This document shows, piece after piece, positions 48,250-60,200 of a stretch of DNA of 64,000 nt. Origin of the DNA: Eucommia ulmoides (taxonomy: Eukaryota > Streptophyta > Magnoliopsida > Garryales > Eucommiaceae); assembly GCA_016647705.1 (NCBI GenBank), contig CM028328.1, positions 43,717,429 through 43,781,428 of the forward strand. The letters are read 5' to 3'. The notes under the pieces were generated by a model. The model was not told where the DNA came from. It saw nothing but the letters and a program-made list of their open reading frames with translations, and searched no databases. The translations under genes and the position numbers were made by a program. Positions within the stretch are counted from its first letter, which is position 1; every line of letters begins with the position of its first letter.

Positions 48250-48457
48250 CAGAGTTGATGAAATTATAACCTAATTGGTCGAATTCTCTCCCAAAACGAT
48301 ATACCGAAGATGTTCCGGTAATTTCTTGAGTAATAATCCACCGTGAGGTGGATTTGATTTCTAGAAAGAGTCTTCAACTTCTTTAATCTCCGCCACATGA
48401 ATAGGATCCTCTACGTCTTTAGATTGAGCGTCTAAAGCCAGCATGTATTCCACAACA

Positions 48458-50941
48458 TCAAAGGTCCGTGGTAGAGCCTTCCTCACCAAGATCCCCCATA
48501 GATAAGGAACTTGTGAGAGTGTGCTCTACTGAATCCATCTCTATGTTTGCAAGAAAGAACTCCCGCACGCAAGAGTCCACAACATCAACTCGATTGCAAT
48601 TGGAAGGTTCATCCGGAAAGTTCATAGTGTTGAAAATATTGAACCTTATCTTTTCATCATTCACTCTTAAGGTCAAATTGCCATTATCCACATCAATCAA
48701 GGCCTTTCCCGTTGTAAGGAAAGGTCTTCCAAGGATGATCGGGATCTCTCTGTCTTCTTCCATTTCAAGTACCACGAAATCCACCAGGAATATAAATTTG
48801 TCTACCTTCACTAGCACATCCTCAATGATTCTCTTTGGATAGGTTAGCGAACGAACCGCCATTTGAAGAGAGATCATCGTCATTTTTGCACTTCCGAGTC
48901 CTAACTTCCGATAAACGGAAGAAGGCATCAAATTAATACTTGCCCTAAGATCACAAAGTGCCTTATCAAAATGAGATTTTTTTATAGTACACGGAATTGT
49001 GAAACTACCCGGATCCTTCAATTTGGTAGGTAACTTCCTTTGTAGTATTGCACTACACTCCTCTGTTAGCTTCACCGTTTCGTATTCCTCCAACTTCTGC
49101 TTCTTTGTCATGATATCCTTCAAGAATTTGCCATAGTTAGGCATTTGTTCCAATGCATCCTCAAAAGGTATGTTGATATGGAATTTCTTGAAAATTTCAA
49201 GAAATGTTTTGAATTGAGCATCCAACTTCCTCTTTTGGAACCTTTGAGGATATGGCAATGGTGTTACTAGAATTGGTGGATTCTTTGAAAATGTTACTCT
49301 TCCCGGTATCACCCTTTCATCTTTTTTTCCCTCCTCGACTTTCTCTTGGTTTTGATCCCCACTCAAGTCTTCACTCGGCTTCTCCTTTCTTTCATTGATT
49401 TCTACTTCAACTTCCTCCTCCGCACTTGTTCTCGGTTCATCATGATGATGACTCACTCTTAGCTCGGTTTCCATAGGCCTGCTCACCTCCACATCTCTTT
49501 CTCTTCTCAACTTAATCGCCTTACATTCCTGAGGGTTGGTTTCCGTGTTGCTTGGAAACTTCCCCTTTTGTTGCTCTTGGATGGACCTAGCAAGTTGCGC
49601 GATTTGAGTCTCCAAAGCCTTCACCGTGGCGTTAGTGTTTGTGTAAGTTGTATCAATTGAGTCCAGCCCTGTTTCATGTTTGTTCAGCCGGTTATGCATC
49701 TCACGTATCATAGTTTGAGTCTTCTTCATAAACAAACCCAACACTTCATCCAAATTTGACTTTAAATTATGCATTGGCGATTGTTGCATTTATCAGTTGG
49801 ATTGCATTAGATATCCTGAAGCTTGATTTCCATAACTCGGAGGTGGCCGCAAACCATTCTGATTGTTCGTATATGAGAAGTTCTTATGGTTACGAAATCC
49901 AGGATTGTAATGAGTTAGAATGTTTGTAGCCGGCCTGTAGGTGTAGGCACAGTTGTTTAGAAAATGGCATTCCTCAAACTCGTTATCCAATCCGGATTGA
50001 GAACAACTTGCCGCAATCTCCTTCCCTTGACTCGACAAAGCCCCTTTTGTAGTCATGGAGACCAATTGGTCTGAGAGCTTGGACACTTGGGCCGATAGCG
50101 TTCCTATATGGTCAGATTCTTGGATAGAAGAGACCATCTTCCCGTGTTCCTCTCATTCGTCCATTGATAATTGTTAGCCACCATTTCTTCCAATAATAAA
50201 TTTTCTTTGGTAGGGGTTTTGGACAACAATGATCCCCCTGAGGCTGCATCAACTATCGTTCTAGTCTGGCCATCCAACCCGTTGTAAAACAATTGGGTTC
50301 GAAACCAATCTTGATACCCGTGTTGGGGGCACTTTCTCAATAGGTCCTTGAATTTCTCCCATGCCTCAAACAATGGCTCAAAATCTCTCTGGCGAATTGC
50401 GCAATCTCGCCTCAGAGTTGCGAAGTCTTTGAAGGTGGAAAGAAATTAGTGAGGAACCTTTGTGCAAGGTCCTCTTAAGTATTAATGCTCCCTGGTTGAA
50501 TCGACTGAAACCAACCCCTTGCTTTGTCTCGTAAAGAGAACGGAAATAGCGTCAACCGTATAATATCTTCGGCAACTCCATTAATCTTGATCGTGTCACA
50601 GATCTCTAGAAAGGTTTCCAAGTGGACATTGGGGTCTTCGTAAAGGTTCCCGCCATACTGGTTTTGCTGAACCATATTGATTAGGGCGGGCTTCAATTCG
50701 AAGTTATTCGCCTGGATTGGCTGCCTCCGGATCCCTGAATAGTTATCTAACATGAGTGGCCAATAATAGTCCCTAAGGACTCGTTGTGGCCTCTCATGCT
50801 CCGGAGGCTGAAGTGCTTACGGCTCCGGTGGTTGTGGAACATTTTCACGTGCTCCAGCCATAGCGGTAGCTTTTTCCTCTTTTTGTTTAGCAATACGTTG
50901 ACTACGCCGCATTCACTGCTCAAATTCAATAGATAAATCAA
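48458..50941 (-). mobile_element. gag and protease region of element F
   Basis: The gag capsid-type part includes DPNVHLETFLEICDT, LFPFSLRDKARGWFQSI, AWEKFKDLLRKCPQHG and FYNGLDGQTRTIVDAASGG. Next comes the Athila-typical NPGFRNHKNFSY stretch, a coiled-coil-like segment (MHNRLNKHETGLDSID), an acidic Glu/Lys-rich region, and the YPQRFQKRKLDAQF block. The downstream part resembles a retropepsin: CDLRASINLMPSSVYRKLG around the active-site motif and IPIILGRPFL near the end. Fossil region. Confidence 0.85.
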
Positions 50942-51043
50942 ATAAATAAATGAATTGAATGAAATTTAAAAGCAAAATAATTATCGTGATTAACATTCAA
51001 CTACTTGATCACAATATCAACTTAATTGAAAAACACCGTAATG

Positions 51044-51061
51044 TCCCCGGCAACGGCCCCA
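51044..51061 (-). promoter_or_regulatory. Primer-binding site of element F (tRNA-Asp type)
   Basis: The plus strand reads TCCCCGGCAACGGCCCCA, 17 of 18 matching the 3' end of plant tRNA-Asp, six bases inside the 5' LTR. Confidence 0.88.
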
Positions 51062-51067
51062 AAAACT

Positions 51068-52675
51068 TGTACGCGTCGAGGATTTCACATCATCGTCCTC
51101 ATGGTATCGACTACTCACAAGTATACGAGGTCTAGTTTTAATATAATGGATCTTGTAAGATCAGATATCGTTCAATTGGGAAATACGTGTAATTCGGTTG
51201 AGTATTGTGATTTTTATAATTTCATATTATCTCGACTAATCATAAATCGTTTGTTTTCTATTTACTATACTAAGATAAACAACAACTATTAAGTTAGTTC
51301 TAATTACATTAATTACTTAGGTATTAATCTCTTTCATATAATGCATAATCGATGTCATTTAGTTAGCTATAACGGTTTTTATCTAATCTGACAACCTCTG
51401 TATCAATAACTCCTCCGCTACCTCTCCCGAGTGTAAAACGGGGGATTACACGACTTCGTGTCAATGAAGAAGTACCCTTCAATTCCTTAACGACCCTAAG
51501 TCGCATGAGTTTTGAGCCAACGTCATGGGTTGCATACGTTCTAACGCCCTCCCGGGTCATTAGAAAGTCACGTTGTATTTACCCTCGTCCGAATCCGAGG
51601 TTACCTCTCCCGAGTGTCAAATCCCATATTCTCATTTTATCTATACAATCATAATATAAAGAATAACGATAAACACAATCGGATTTAGACAAACAATACG
51701 TTAAAGTAACATTAATTCATTCAACTAAACGATTACATGATTTCAACTACACCTAAGTAACATTCAACTACTACTACAATATCTTAGCCATATACCATAA
51801 AAATAAGAGGGATTCAACATTATTAGATATGAAAAAGTGATTACAAAGAATAAAACAAGAGAGAAACGATCAAATCTGGAAGTGAAACGGTTCACTGTCA
51901 CAAATGATCGATCCGCAAGTGATCCTTCTTTATCCAAATGATGAACCTCCTTCTTGATCTTAAAAATATAGCTTAAGAGCTCTCTACTAGGGTTAGGGTT
52001 CTTTGACAGCCAGTTTCAGACGTGGGCAAGGGGTATTTATAGGCCTAGGGGTTAAAAAATATCTAAACAGATATTTTGGCCTGTTTTGCGATTTTTGCCT
52101 AAGCAGTAGAAACTTCGCTTAGGCAGAGTTTAAGTCAGTTAGAATTCTACCTAAGCGGTAGAATCTTCGTTTAGGCGGAGGACTAACTTCTTAGATTCCT
52201 TTCTTTCTAACGGAATTTCGCCTAGGCGGTAGCTACTTCGCCTAGGCAGATTTACAACAGTGCAGCTCTTCCAGAAGTTCAACACTTCCAGCATTCTGAT
52301 GGATTTCCGCCTAGGCGGTGGAAACTTCACCTAGGAGGATTCAATACTTCAACCCTTGCAACCTTCTGACGGATTTTCGCCTAAGCGGTGGAAACTTCGC
52401 CTAGGCGGATTTCAATTCTTCAGCTTTTGCAACTTTCTGATGAATTTTCGCCTAGGCGGTGGGTACTTAGCCTAGGCGGATTTGCACTGTTCTTTGAAAC
52501 CTCCATTTTTCATCTGTTTGGCTAACATTTTCTCTACCAATTCACTCGGTTTGCCGATTGTTTACATCCCTTCTCCTGACTAATAAAAATAGCTAAAACG
52601 ATATTCAAACTTCAATAAAATACTCGAAAACTGGCAAATTCGGTTTAGAATTAGATAGGTATTTTACACCTATCA
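51068..52675 (-). repeat. 5' LTR of element F
   Basis: 1,608 bp, TGTACGCG...TATCA on the plus strand. TATA (reverse strand) at 52,034-52,042. Six pairs of CGCCTAGGCG-type palindromes lie directly upstream at 52,095-52,490. Confidence 0.93.
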
Positions 52676-53905
52676 CCCATCTTGGTCCTTAGGGGCTGTT
52701 TATCTTAGAGTTTCTCCATTCTTTCTTTGATTTTTCTTTGGTTTGGATAAATTTGGAAGATTTTGTAAGATCTTTAAATATTTGGTAATGATTATTAAAT
52801 CTTTAACTATATTTAGTAATGATTGGTAATCAATGGTCGTAATTAGCCTTCCTTGAATATGATTGGTTGAACATGGGGTCATTATTGGCTTGAAGTGATA
52901 CATCCAGTTCAGTTTGGTGGCTAAGTACCGATTAGTTTTACTATTTTGATTTGGTTTCCGTTAAAGCTTCCAAGTTTCTTTGAATTTAGTCTTTAGGTGT
53001 CACTTTAAATTTAAATCTTGAAAGTGACCCTTGATATGATGAGGTTTGATTCAGTTGGTTTTGGATCAAATCGACTCAGTTTGCCTTGTAACCGATAGTT
53101 ACATTTCATATGCTTTACTTAGTTTGAGATATTTTGCTCAACATATCTTCATTACTTGACCCTAGTCTTGAAATGTTATCCCAGTAATTTAATAATTGAT
53201 GGTATGGACATTTAATGATCATAAAATGCCTTGCCTAGGTGGCGAACTGAATCGGTTTAGTTTTGGTAACAGTTGGTTACTTCCTAAGTGACTTGGTTCT
53301 TTGCTTAGATATTTTGTAGGCAACTTCTTGGAAGCTTACTTTGGGATTTTAGTGCTCATTTGTATGTGTCAATATGATTGGTTGGGCCATTGGTTAGATG
53401 GGTTTTGATGGTTTGTCAAGACAACTGCGGTTTGGTCGATTTCAAACCGAGTCCTAATCCTTAGTTACCTTATGTAACTTGGATTGGTCATGACATTTAT
53501 AAGACTTGACCATGGTATTTAGCATTTATTTTATATATATTTAAAATTTAAACAAGTATTTAGATAGATATTTTTTGTGTTGAATAGACGAAACCGCTGA
53601 TAGTAAATGTTTTAGGGTCGAATTAGGTAACAAAGGTAATTGGTAAAATATCCTATAATTAAAATGGTGTACTAATTTTTATTCATGTTAATGGTGATAA
53701 AATCATCCTTTAATACAACCATCTTATCCTCCCTTTAATTTTAGGAATCCTCAGATTGAGTCGAAACTTTTACTTTACCGAATTTAGTTAAATTCAACAG
53801 TTTTTGTGTTTTCTTATTTTTGTTGTTTTTTCTGTATTATATAGTGTGATCCAAAGCAGAATTTTATTCCCTTTAAACCTTAGGTTAAAGTTTATTAGAA
53901 CTTTT
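52676..53905 (-). mobile_element. Tat/Ogre-like LTR fragment H, part nearer its 5' end
   Basis: This continues fragment H beyond element F. Its last 480 bp (53,428-53,905) are the reverse complement of 56,750-57,244, the start of LTR I, so H and I are the same family in opposite orientations. Shared landmarks are TAACTAAGGATTAGGA, GATAGTAAATGTTT, CGAAACTTTTACTTTAC and TCTAGTGTGATCC (reverse-strand forms). The terminal TG of H is not preserved. Non-coding. Confidence 0.6.
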
Positions 53906-56705
53906 ACTTTCAATCAAATCAGCAATGAATGATGAACTACGTGTCGACCTGATTTTCTGTGAAAACAGTGATACGTAGGCAACCTTTATGATGTTTGGTC
54001 GCCAACTTTAAAATCATCTATCAATCATGGATGAACTATGTGCTGACCTGATTCTCAGTTATCTGAGATACATAGGCAACCCACGTACTTTTTCGGTCGC
54101 CATCTTAAAATAGAAATCCTCTATTAATTGGGATTGAACTAAGTCAACTTAGAAATCATTCATCAAAAGGATGAACTACCCCTCGAATTGATACTTGGTT
54201 ACTTGACAAGGTACATAGGAAACCCAAGTGGTTCCGGTCGAATAAGAGAGATATTGACTTCACGTTGTGCTCTCAGCCCTGTATCAGGGTGCATCTTCGA
54301 AAAAGTCCCTTGACTTCCTAGGGAAGCCGATTCCAATCCTTTTGTTAGGTAAAGTAACAAAGGATACCTATAAAAAAAACTATGTTACAACCTAATCCTT
54401 AGTGATTAACCAAGGCACGTAGGAAACTATTGTGGGTGCGCTCGATAATTTGAAAATAAAATCAGCACAAGGAGGGTCAAACTATATTTTGACTTGATTC
54501 ATGATCTAGGAAATCAGTATATGTAGATAACCCATGTGGGTTTTGGTCATCTGATGATCATTTTATAAAGTATAGGCTAAACATAAATTAAAAAATAAAA
54601 TACATAAACAATCCCAACGAAGTTCTCAATCTCAATAGACATTAAAAGTTACACGTTTAGTTCAGGATATATGGGCAACCCATGTGGGCTTTGTCATATT
54701 TTTAGAACACTTAGTACATAATCGTACACCCCAGCTAGAATTGGGGCACATTATATCTGATTTCTCTATTGATATTCTGTGATAGGATTCACCCCAACTA
54801 GAGCTAGGACACATTATATTAGATTTCTCCGTCAAGATTTCTTGATAAGATTCACCAGCTATGACTGAAGAAAAATTAGAAATTCAAGAATTAAAATCCA
54901 TAATCCCTATAAATAAATAAATATCATCAAGCCCCAGTCTACAACGGGGTCATATTTTAACCGAGGTTAAATTTCCCACAAGAAGTTCTCTAGTCCTCAT
55001 CCGTAGTCCCAGGTGGGATGTGGCCATGAAACTCCACTAAATGTCAAGTTTCCCCGAGAGTTTTCTCAAGTGAGAATTTTCTCACTCATTTTCAATCATG
55101 TATTGATATGATGATCTAGGAATCAGTTTCTCTATCCATGAATCCTTTCCACCAAATATCAATTTAAATTATATGTCTGAACTACATTCGACCTGATTTT
55201 CAATTAAGTATGAGATATGTCGGCTCCCTAATAGGGTTCAATCAAGCCATCTCATAAAATAATCAATAAATATCTAAATATAATGCTTTAATGTCGACCT
55301 CAATCTCAGACTGACAAGACACCTAGGAATTGGTTTCTTTAATAATAACCATTTTACCCAATCCTAATTTACTTTACTAGTTAGAACTATATTTGGCTTG
55401 ATTCTTAGTTATGTTTTAGATATGTAGGAAAGTTCCTAAGTGAGCGTGGTCATAACCAAGAGATGACAATAAGTGATTAAAATTACGGTGATCCTCAAGG
55501 ATATGTCATTCAGCCTTTTTTGGGATCCACAAGGACTAGTGATTTAACTTCCTTTGAGAAAGTCTGTAGTAATTCTCAAGGACCAATCATTCAGCATCCT
55601 TTGAGAATATCCCTTTCCGTTTAGGAAGGAATGTAGTAATCTCTGAGGATGGGTTATTCAGTCTCCTTTAAAGAGATTTTGTAGTAATCCTCAATAACCG
55701 ATCATTCAGCGTCTTTTGAGGAGATTCCTCACCCTCTGGTAGGGAATGTAGTTATCCTATGATAATACAACGATGTCCAAGGAACCAATTCATATGTTTA
55801 GGGTATTTGCTTTCCTAGGAACCTATAGAGATGTCGACAAGTTGTCATTCTTCAAAGCAACGGTAGTAATTAAGTACGTGTCATTCAACATCTTTTATAG
55901 AAAACGTCATAGTAATCCTCAAGGGCTGGAATTTGGCCCTCCTTTGAGAATATTCTTTTCCTATTGAGAAAGAATGTAGTTTACCTGAAGTATGATATAC
56001 CGATATCCAAGGGACCCATTCGTATGTTCTTGACGTTTGCTTTCCCAAGAAACTATAGAGATGGAAATGAGTCGTTATTCACCTAGTATTGTGGAATAGA
56101 TCCACAAGAACCAGTCATTCAGGCTCCTTTGAGATTCTTTAATGACTGGTCATTTATTCTCCTTTGAAGAAATTCTGTTAGTATAGTCAAGGACGGTCAT
56201 TCAATCTCCTGTGAGATTTTTCAAGGGTCGGTCATTCAGTCTTCTTTGAAAAAAAATACAAAGTAGATCCTCAAATATAGGTTATTCATCCTACTTTGAG
56301 ATTCCTCAAGGCCTAGTCATTCAACCTCCTTTGAAGAAACTCCACAAAAAACTCAAAGACAGGTCATTCAGCCTCATTTGAGATCTTCAAGGACCGGTCG
56401 TTTAGCCTCCTTTGAAGAGATCCTATAGATACTCAATGTCAGGTGGTTCAACCACCTTTAATAGATTCAAGGACAATTCATTCATCCTCATGTGAAGAAA
56501 GTCAGTAACATCTCTCAAGGACCGGTCATTCAGCCTCCTTGGAGAAAATCATTTGCCGCTTCTAAAAAGGGTAGATGCAACAATGTTTAGGTACACTCCA
56601 AAACTTTTCTTCATTAAAAATTTAAATTTTTGTATTTTAATATTCATGTCCAGCAGAACAAAATATCTGTGTCTCTTTCTTTGTCGTTACGATTAAACTC
56701 ACGTG
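53906..56705 (+). mobile_element. 3' untranslated region of Tat-like element I
   Basis: There are no protein frames. 53,930-54,700 carries repeats of GAACTACGTGTCGACCTGATT followed by GATACGTAGGCAACC. 54,240-54,460 matches 22,800-23,000. 54,720-54,860 has two copies of a CACCCCA-CTAGA-TTGGGGCACATTAT block. 55,440-56,560 is a minisatellite. The position just before a polypurine tract and LTR start fits the repeat-rich 3' untranslated regions reported for Tat-lineage elements. Fossil. Confidence 0.5.
55440..56560. repeat. Minisatellite of about 40-60 bp (GGACCGGTCATTCAGCCTCC)
   Basis: Some fifteen or more imperfect units of CTCAAGGACCGGTCATTCAG followed by CCTCCTTTGAGAAGA, with insertions such as GTAGTAATC between them. 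Spacing shortens toward the right end. Confidence 0.8.
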
Positions 56706-56720
56706 ACAAAGAGGGGCAGG
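56706..56720 (+). promoter_or_regulatory. Polypurine tract of Tat-like element I
   Basis: ACAAAGAGGGGCAGG immediately precedes TGTGGATACC. The string AAAGAGGGGCAG next to a TGTRGATACC LTR start is a common plant Ty3-type arrangement, known to me from memory. Confidence 0.65.
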
Positions 56721-57244
56721 TGTGGATACCGCATTTTGTCTCGCATAGTTAGTGTCGAATTAAAAGTACAAATTTAGATAAAACTTAAACTTAGATATAA
56801 AGGTAATGAATTTATACTTTAGGATCACACTAGATACTACAAAAAATGACAAAAAAACAAACGAAAACATAAAACTGTTGAATTTGAGTAAACTCAGTAA
56901 AGTAAAAGTTTCGGGTTAACTCGAAATTCATAAAGTTAAAGGGGGACTAAGATGACATTATTAATGGTTTATTTTCATCAAATCACCTCAATATGAATAC
57001 AAATTAGTTACTACCATAGGACATTTCACCAAATTACCTATGTTACCTACTTTAACCGCTGAAACATTTACTATCACCAGTTTCGTCCATTCGACACCAA
57101 AAATATTGATTTAAATATATGTTTAAAGTACTAATATCCATAAATGAAATATAAAGAGACCTTAATAAATTCTTAATTTCCATGAAAAATCCAAGTTACA
57201 CAAGGTAACTAAGGATTAGGATTTGGTTCAAAATAAATAAAACC
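56721..57244 (+). mobile_element. Start of the LTR of element I, cut off by the satellite
   Basis: It begins TGTGGATACCGCATTTTGTC and is colinear with the reverse complement of H up to TAAAACCG at 57,237-57,244. At 57,245 similarity to H stops and the satellite begins. No LTR 3' end is visible in the window. Confidence 0.6.
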
Positions 57245-60200
57245 GATAAAATTTATTTTATTGTTTTAAAATAAATTGTTAGTTGTTTATTTTTTTGGAT
57301 TTAGTTAAAATTGTGAATTGGTTAGTTAAATTTATGAATGTAGTTGTTTAATTATCAATTTTTAATTAAAAACTGTGCACTTTGACCCCTCAAAATTTGG
57401 CAAATTATAAAAATCAAAATTAAAATATATTGGTTTAAAATAAATTCTAAATTAATTTGAGTTTATTTTTTGAATTTAGTTGTTTAATTAAAAAAAATAC
57501 ATTTTGACCCCTCAAAGTATGACAATTACAAAAATATAAAATTTAATGTATTGTTTTAGAAAAATATAAAATTTATTTTATTGTTTTAAAATAAATTGTT
57601 AGTTGTTTATTTTTTTGATTTAGTTAAAATTGTGAATTAGTTAGTTAAATTTATGAATGTAGTTGTTTAATTATCAATTTTTAATTAAAAACTGTGCACT
57701 TTGACCCCCCAAAATTTGACAAATTATAAAAATCAAAATTAAAATATATTGGTTTAAAATAAATTCTAAGTTAATTTGAGTTTATTTTTGAATTTAGTTG
57801 TTTAATTAAAAAAAAATACATTTTGACCCCTCAAAGTATGACAATTACAAAAATATAAAATTTAATGTATTGTTTTACAAAAATATAAAATTTATTTATT
57901 GTTTTAAAATAAATTGTTAGTTGTTTATTTTTTTTGATTTAGTTAAAATTGTGAATTAGTTAGTTAAATTTATGAATGTAGTTGTTTAATTATCAATTTT
58001 TAATTAAAAACTGTGCACTTTGACCCCTCAAAATTTGATAAATTATAAAAATTAAAATAAAAATATATTGGTTTAAAATAAATTCTAAGTTAATTTGATT
58101 TTATTTTTTGAATTTAGTTGTTTAATTAAAACAAATACATTTTGACCCCTCAAAGTATGACAATTACAAAAATATAAAATTTATTTTATTGTTTTAAAAT
58201 AAATTGTTAGTTGTTTATTTTTTTGATTTAGTTAAAATTGTGAATTAGTTAGTTAAATTTATGAATGTAGTTGTTTAATTATCAATTTTTAATTAAAAAC
58301 TGTGCACTTTGACCCCCCAAAATTTGACAAATTATAAAAATCAAAATTAAAATATATTGGTTTAAAATAAATTCTAAGTTAATTTGAGTTTATTTTTGAA
58401 TTTAGTTGTTTAATTAAAAAAAATACATTTTGACCCCTCAAAGTATGACAATTACAAAAATATAAAATTTAATGTATTGTTTTACAAAAATATAAAATTT
58501 ATTTTATTGTTTTAAAATAAATTGTTAGTTGTTTATTTTTTTGGATTTAGTTAAAATTGTGAATTGGTTAGTTAAATTTATGAATGTAGTTGTTTAATTA
58601 TCAATTTTTAATTAAAAACTGTGCACTTTGACCCCTCAAAATTTGGCAAATTATAAAAATTAAAATTAACATATATTGTTTTAAAATAAATTATAAATTC
58701 ATTTGAGTTTATTTTTTGAATTTAGTTGTTTAATTAAAAAAAAATATATTTTGACCCCTAAAAGTACGACAATTACAAAAATATAAAATTTAATGTATTG
58801 TTTTAGAAAAATATAAAATTTATTTTATTGTTTTAAAATAAATTGTTAGTTGTTTATTTTTTTGATTTAGTTAAAATTGTGAATTAGTTAGTTAAATTTA
58901 TGAATGTAGTTGTTTAATTATCACTTTTTAATTAAAAACTGTGCACTTTGACCCCTCAAAATTTGATAAATTATAAAAATTAAAATTAAAATATATTGGT
59001 TTAAAATAAATTCTAAGTTAATTTGATTTTATTTTTGAATTTAGTTGTTTAATTAAAACAAATACATTTTGACCCCTCAAAGTAGGACAATTACGAAAAT
59101 ATAAAATTTAATTTATTGTTTTAAAAAAATATAAAATTTATTTTATTGTTTTAAAATAAATTGTTAGTTGTTTATTTTTTGGATTTAGTTAAAATTGTGA
59201 ATTGGTTAGTTAAATTTATGAATGTAGTTGTTTAATTATCAATTTTTAATTAAAAACTGTGCACTTTGACCCCTCAAAATTTGGCAAATTATAAAAATCA
59301 AAATTAAAATATATTGGTTTAAAATAAATTCTAAGTTAATTTGAGTTTATTTTTTGAATTTAGTTGTTTAATTAAAAAAAATACATTTTGACCCCTCAAA
59401 GTATGACAATTACAAAAATATAAAATTTAATGTATTGTTTTAGAAAAATATAAAATTTATTTTATTGTTTTAAAATAAATTGTTAGTTGTTTATTTTTTT
59501 TATTTAGTTAAAATTGTGAATTAGTTAGTTAAATTTATGAATGTAGTTGTTTAATTATCAATTTTTAATTAAAAACTGTGCACTTTGACCCCTCAAAATT
59601 TGATAAATTATAAAAATTAAAAGTAAAATATATTGGTTTAAAATAAATTCTAAGTTAATTTGATTTTATTTTTTGAATTTTGTTGTTTAATTAAAACAAA
59701 TACATTTTGACCCCTCAAAGTATGACAATTACAAAAATATAAAATTTAATTTATTGTTTTAAAAAAATATAAAATTTATTTATTGTTTTAAAATAAATTG
59801 TTAGTTGTTTATTTTTTGGATTTAGTTAAAATTGTGAATTAGTTAGTTAAATTTATGAATGTAGTTGTTTAATTATCAATTTTTAATTAAGAACTGTGCA
59901 CTTTGACCCCCCAAAATTTGACAAATTATAAAAAATTAAATTAAAATATATTGGTTTAAAATAAATTCTAATTTAATTTGAGTTTATTTTTGAATTTAGT
60001 TGTTTAATTAAAAAAAATACATTTTGACCCCTTACAGTATGACAATTACAAAAATATAATATTTAATGTATTGTTTTAGAAAAATATAAAATTTATTTTA
60101 TTGTTTTAAAATAAATTGTTAGTTGTTTATTTTTTTTGATTTAGTTAAAATTGTGAATTAGTTAGTTAAATTTATGAATGTAGTTGTTTAATTATCAATT

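Larger units (their letters stand above)
39699..52675 (-). mobile_element. Element F: Athila-lineage Ty3-type LTR retrotransposon
   Basis: It is about 13.0 kb with both LTRs, primer site, polypurine tract and flanking 5-bp sequences ACCAT (39,694-39,698) and CCCAT (52,676-52,680), one mismatch apart. Order on the minus strand: LTR, primer site, gag with protease, reverse transcriptase, RNase H, integrase, a palindrome array, a third frame, polypurine tract, LTR. That order with a tRNA-Asp primer site and the gag motif NPGFRNHKNFSY indicates Athila. LTRs differ by roughly 5-6% in about 600 bp counted by hand, many as C/T at CG sites; at common plant rates this means a few million years. The coding region is broken at roughly half a dozen places, so it is not autonomous today. 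Confidence 0.92.

Noticed and set aside
48458-48842. Plus-strand frames opposite the pol genes of element F
   Set aside because: They are antisense shadows of the protease and polymerase frames, which have clear family motifs on the minus strand.
37850-57244. One very large Tat/Ogre element spanning the right half of the window
   Set aside because: The two Tat-like LTR pieces lie in opposite orientations and no Tat-type polymerase region occurs between them; the polymerase present belongs to the Athila-lineage element F. Two separate fragments fit better.
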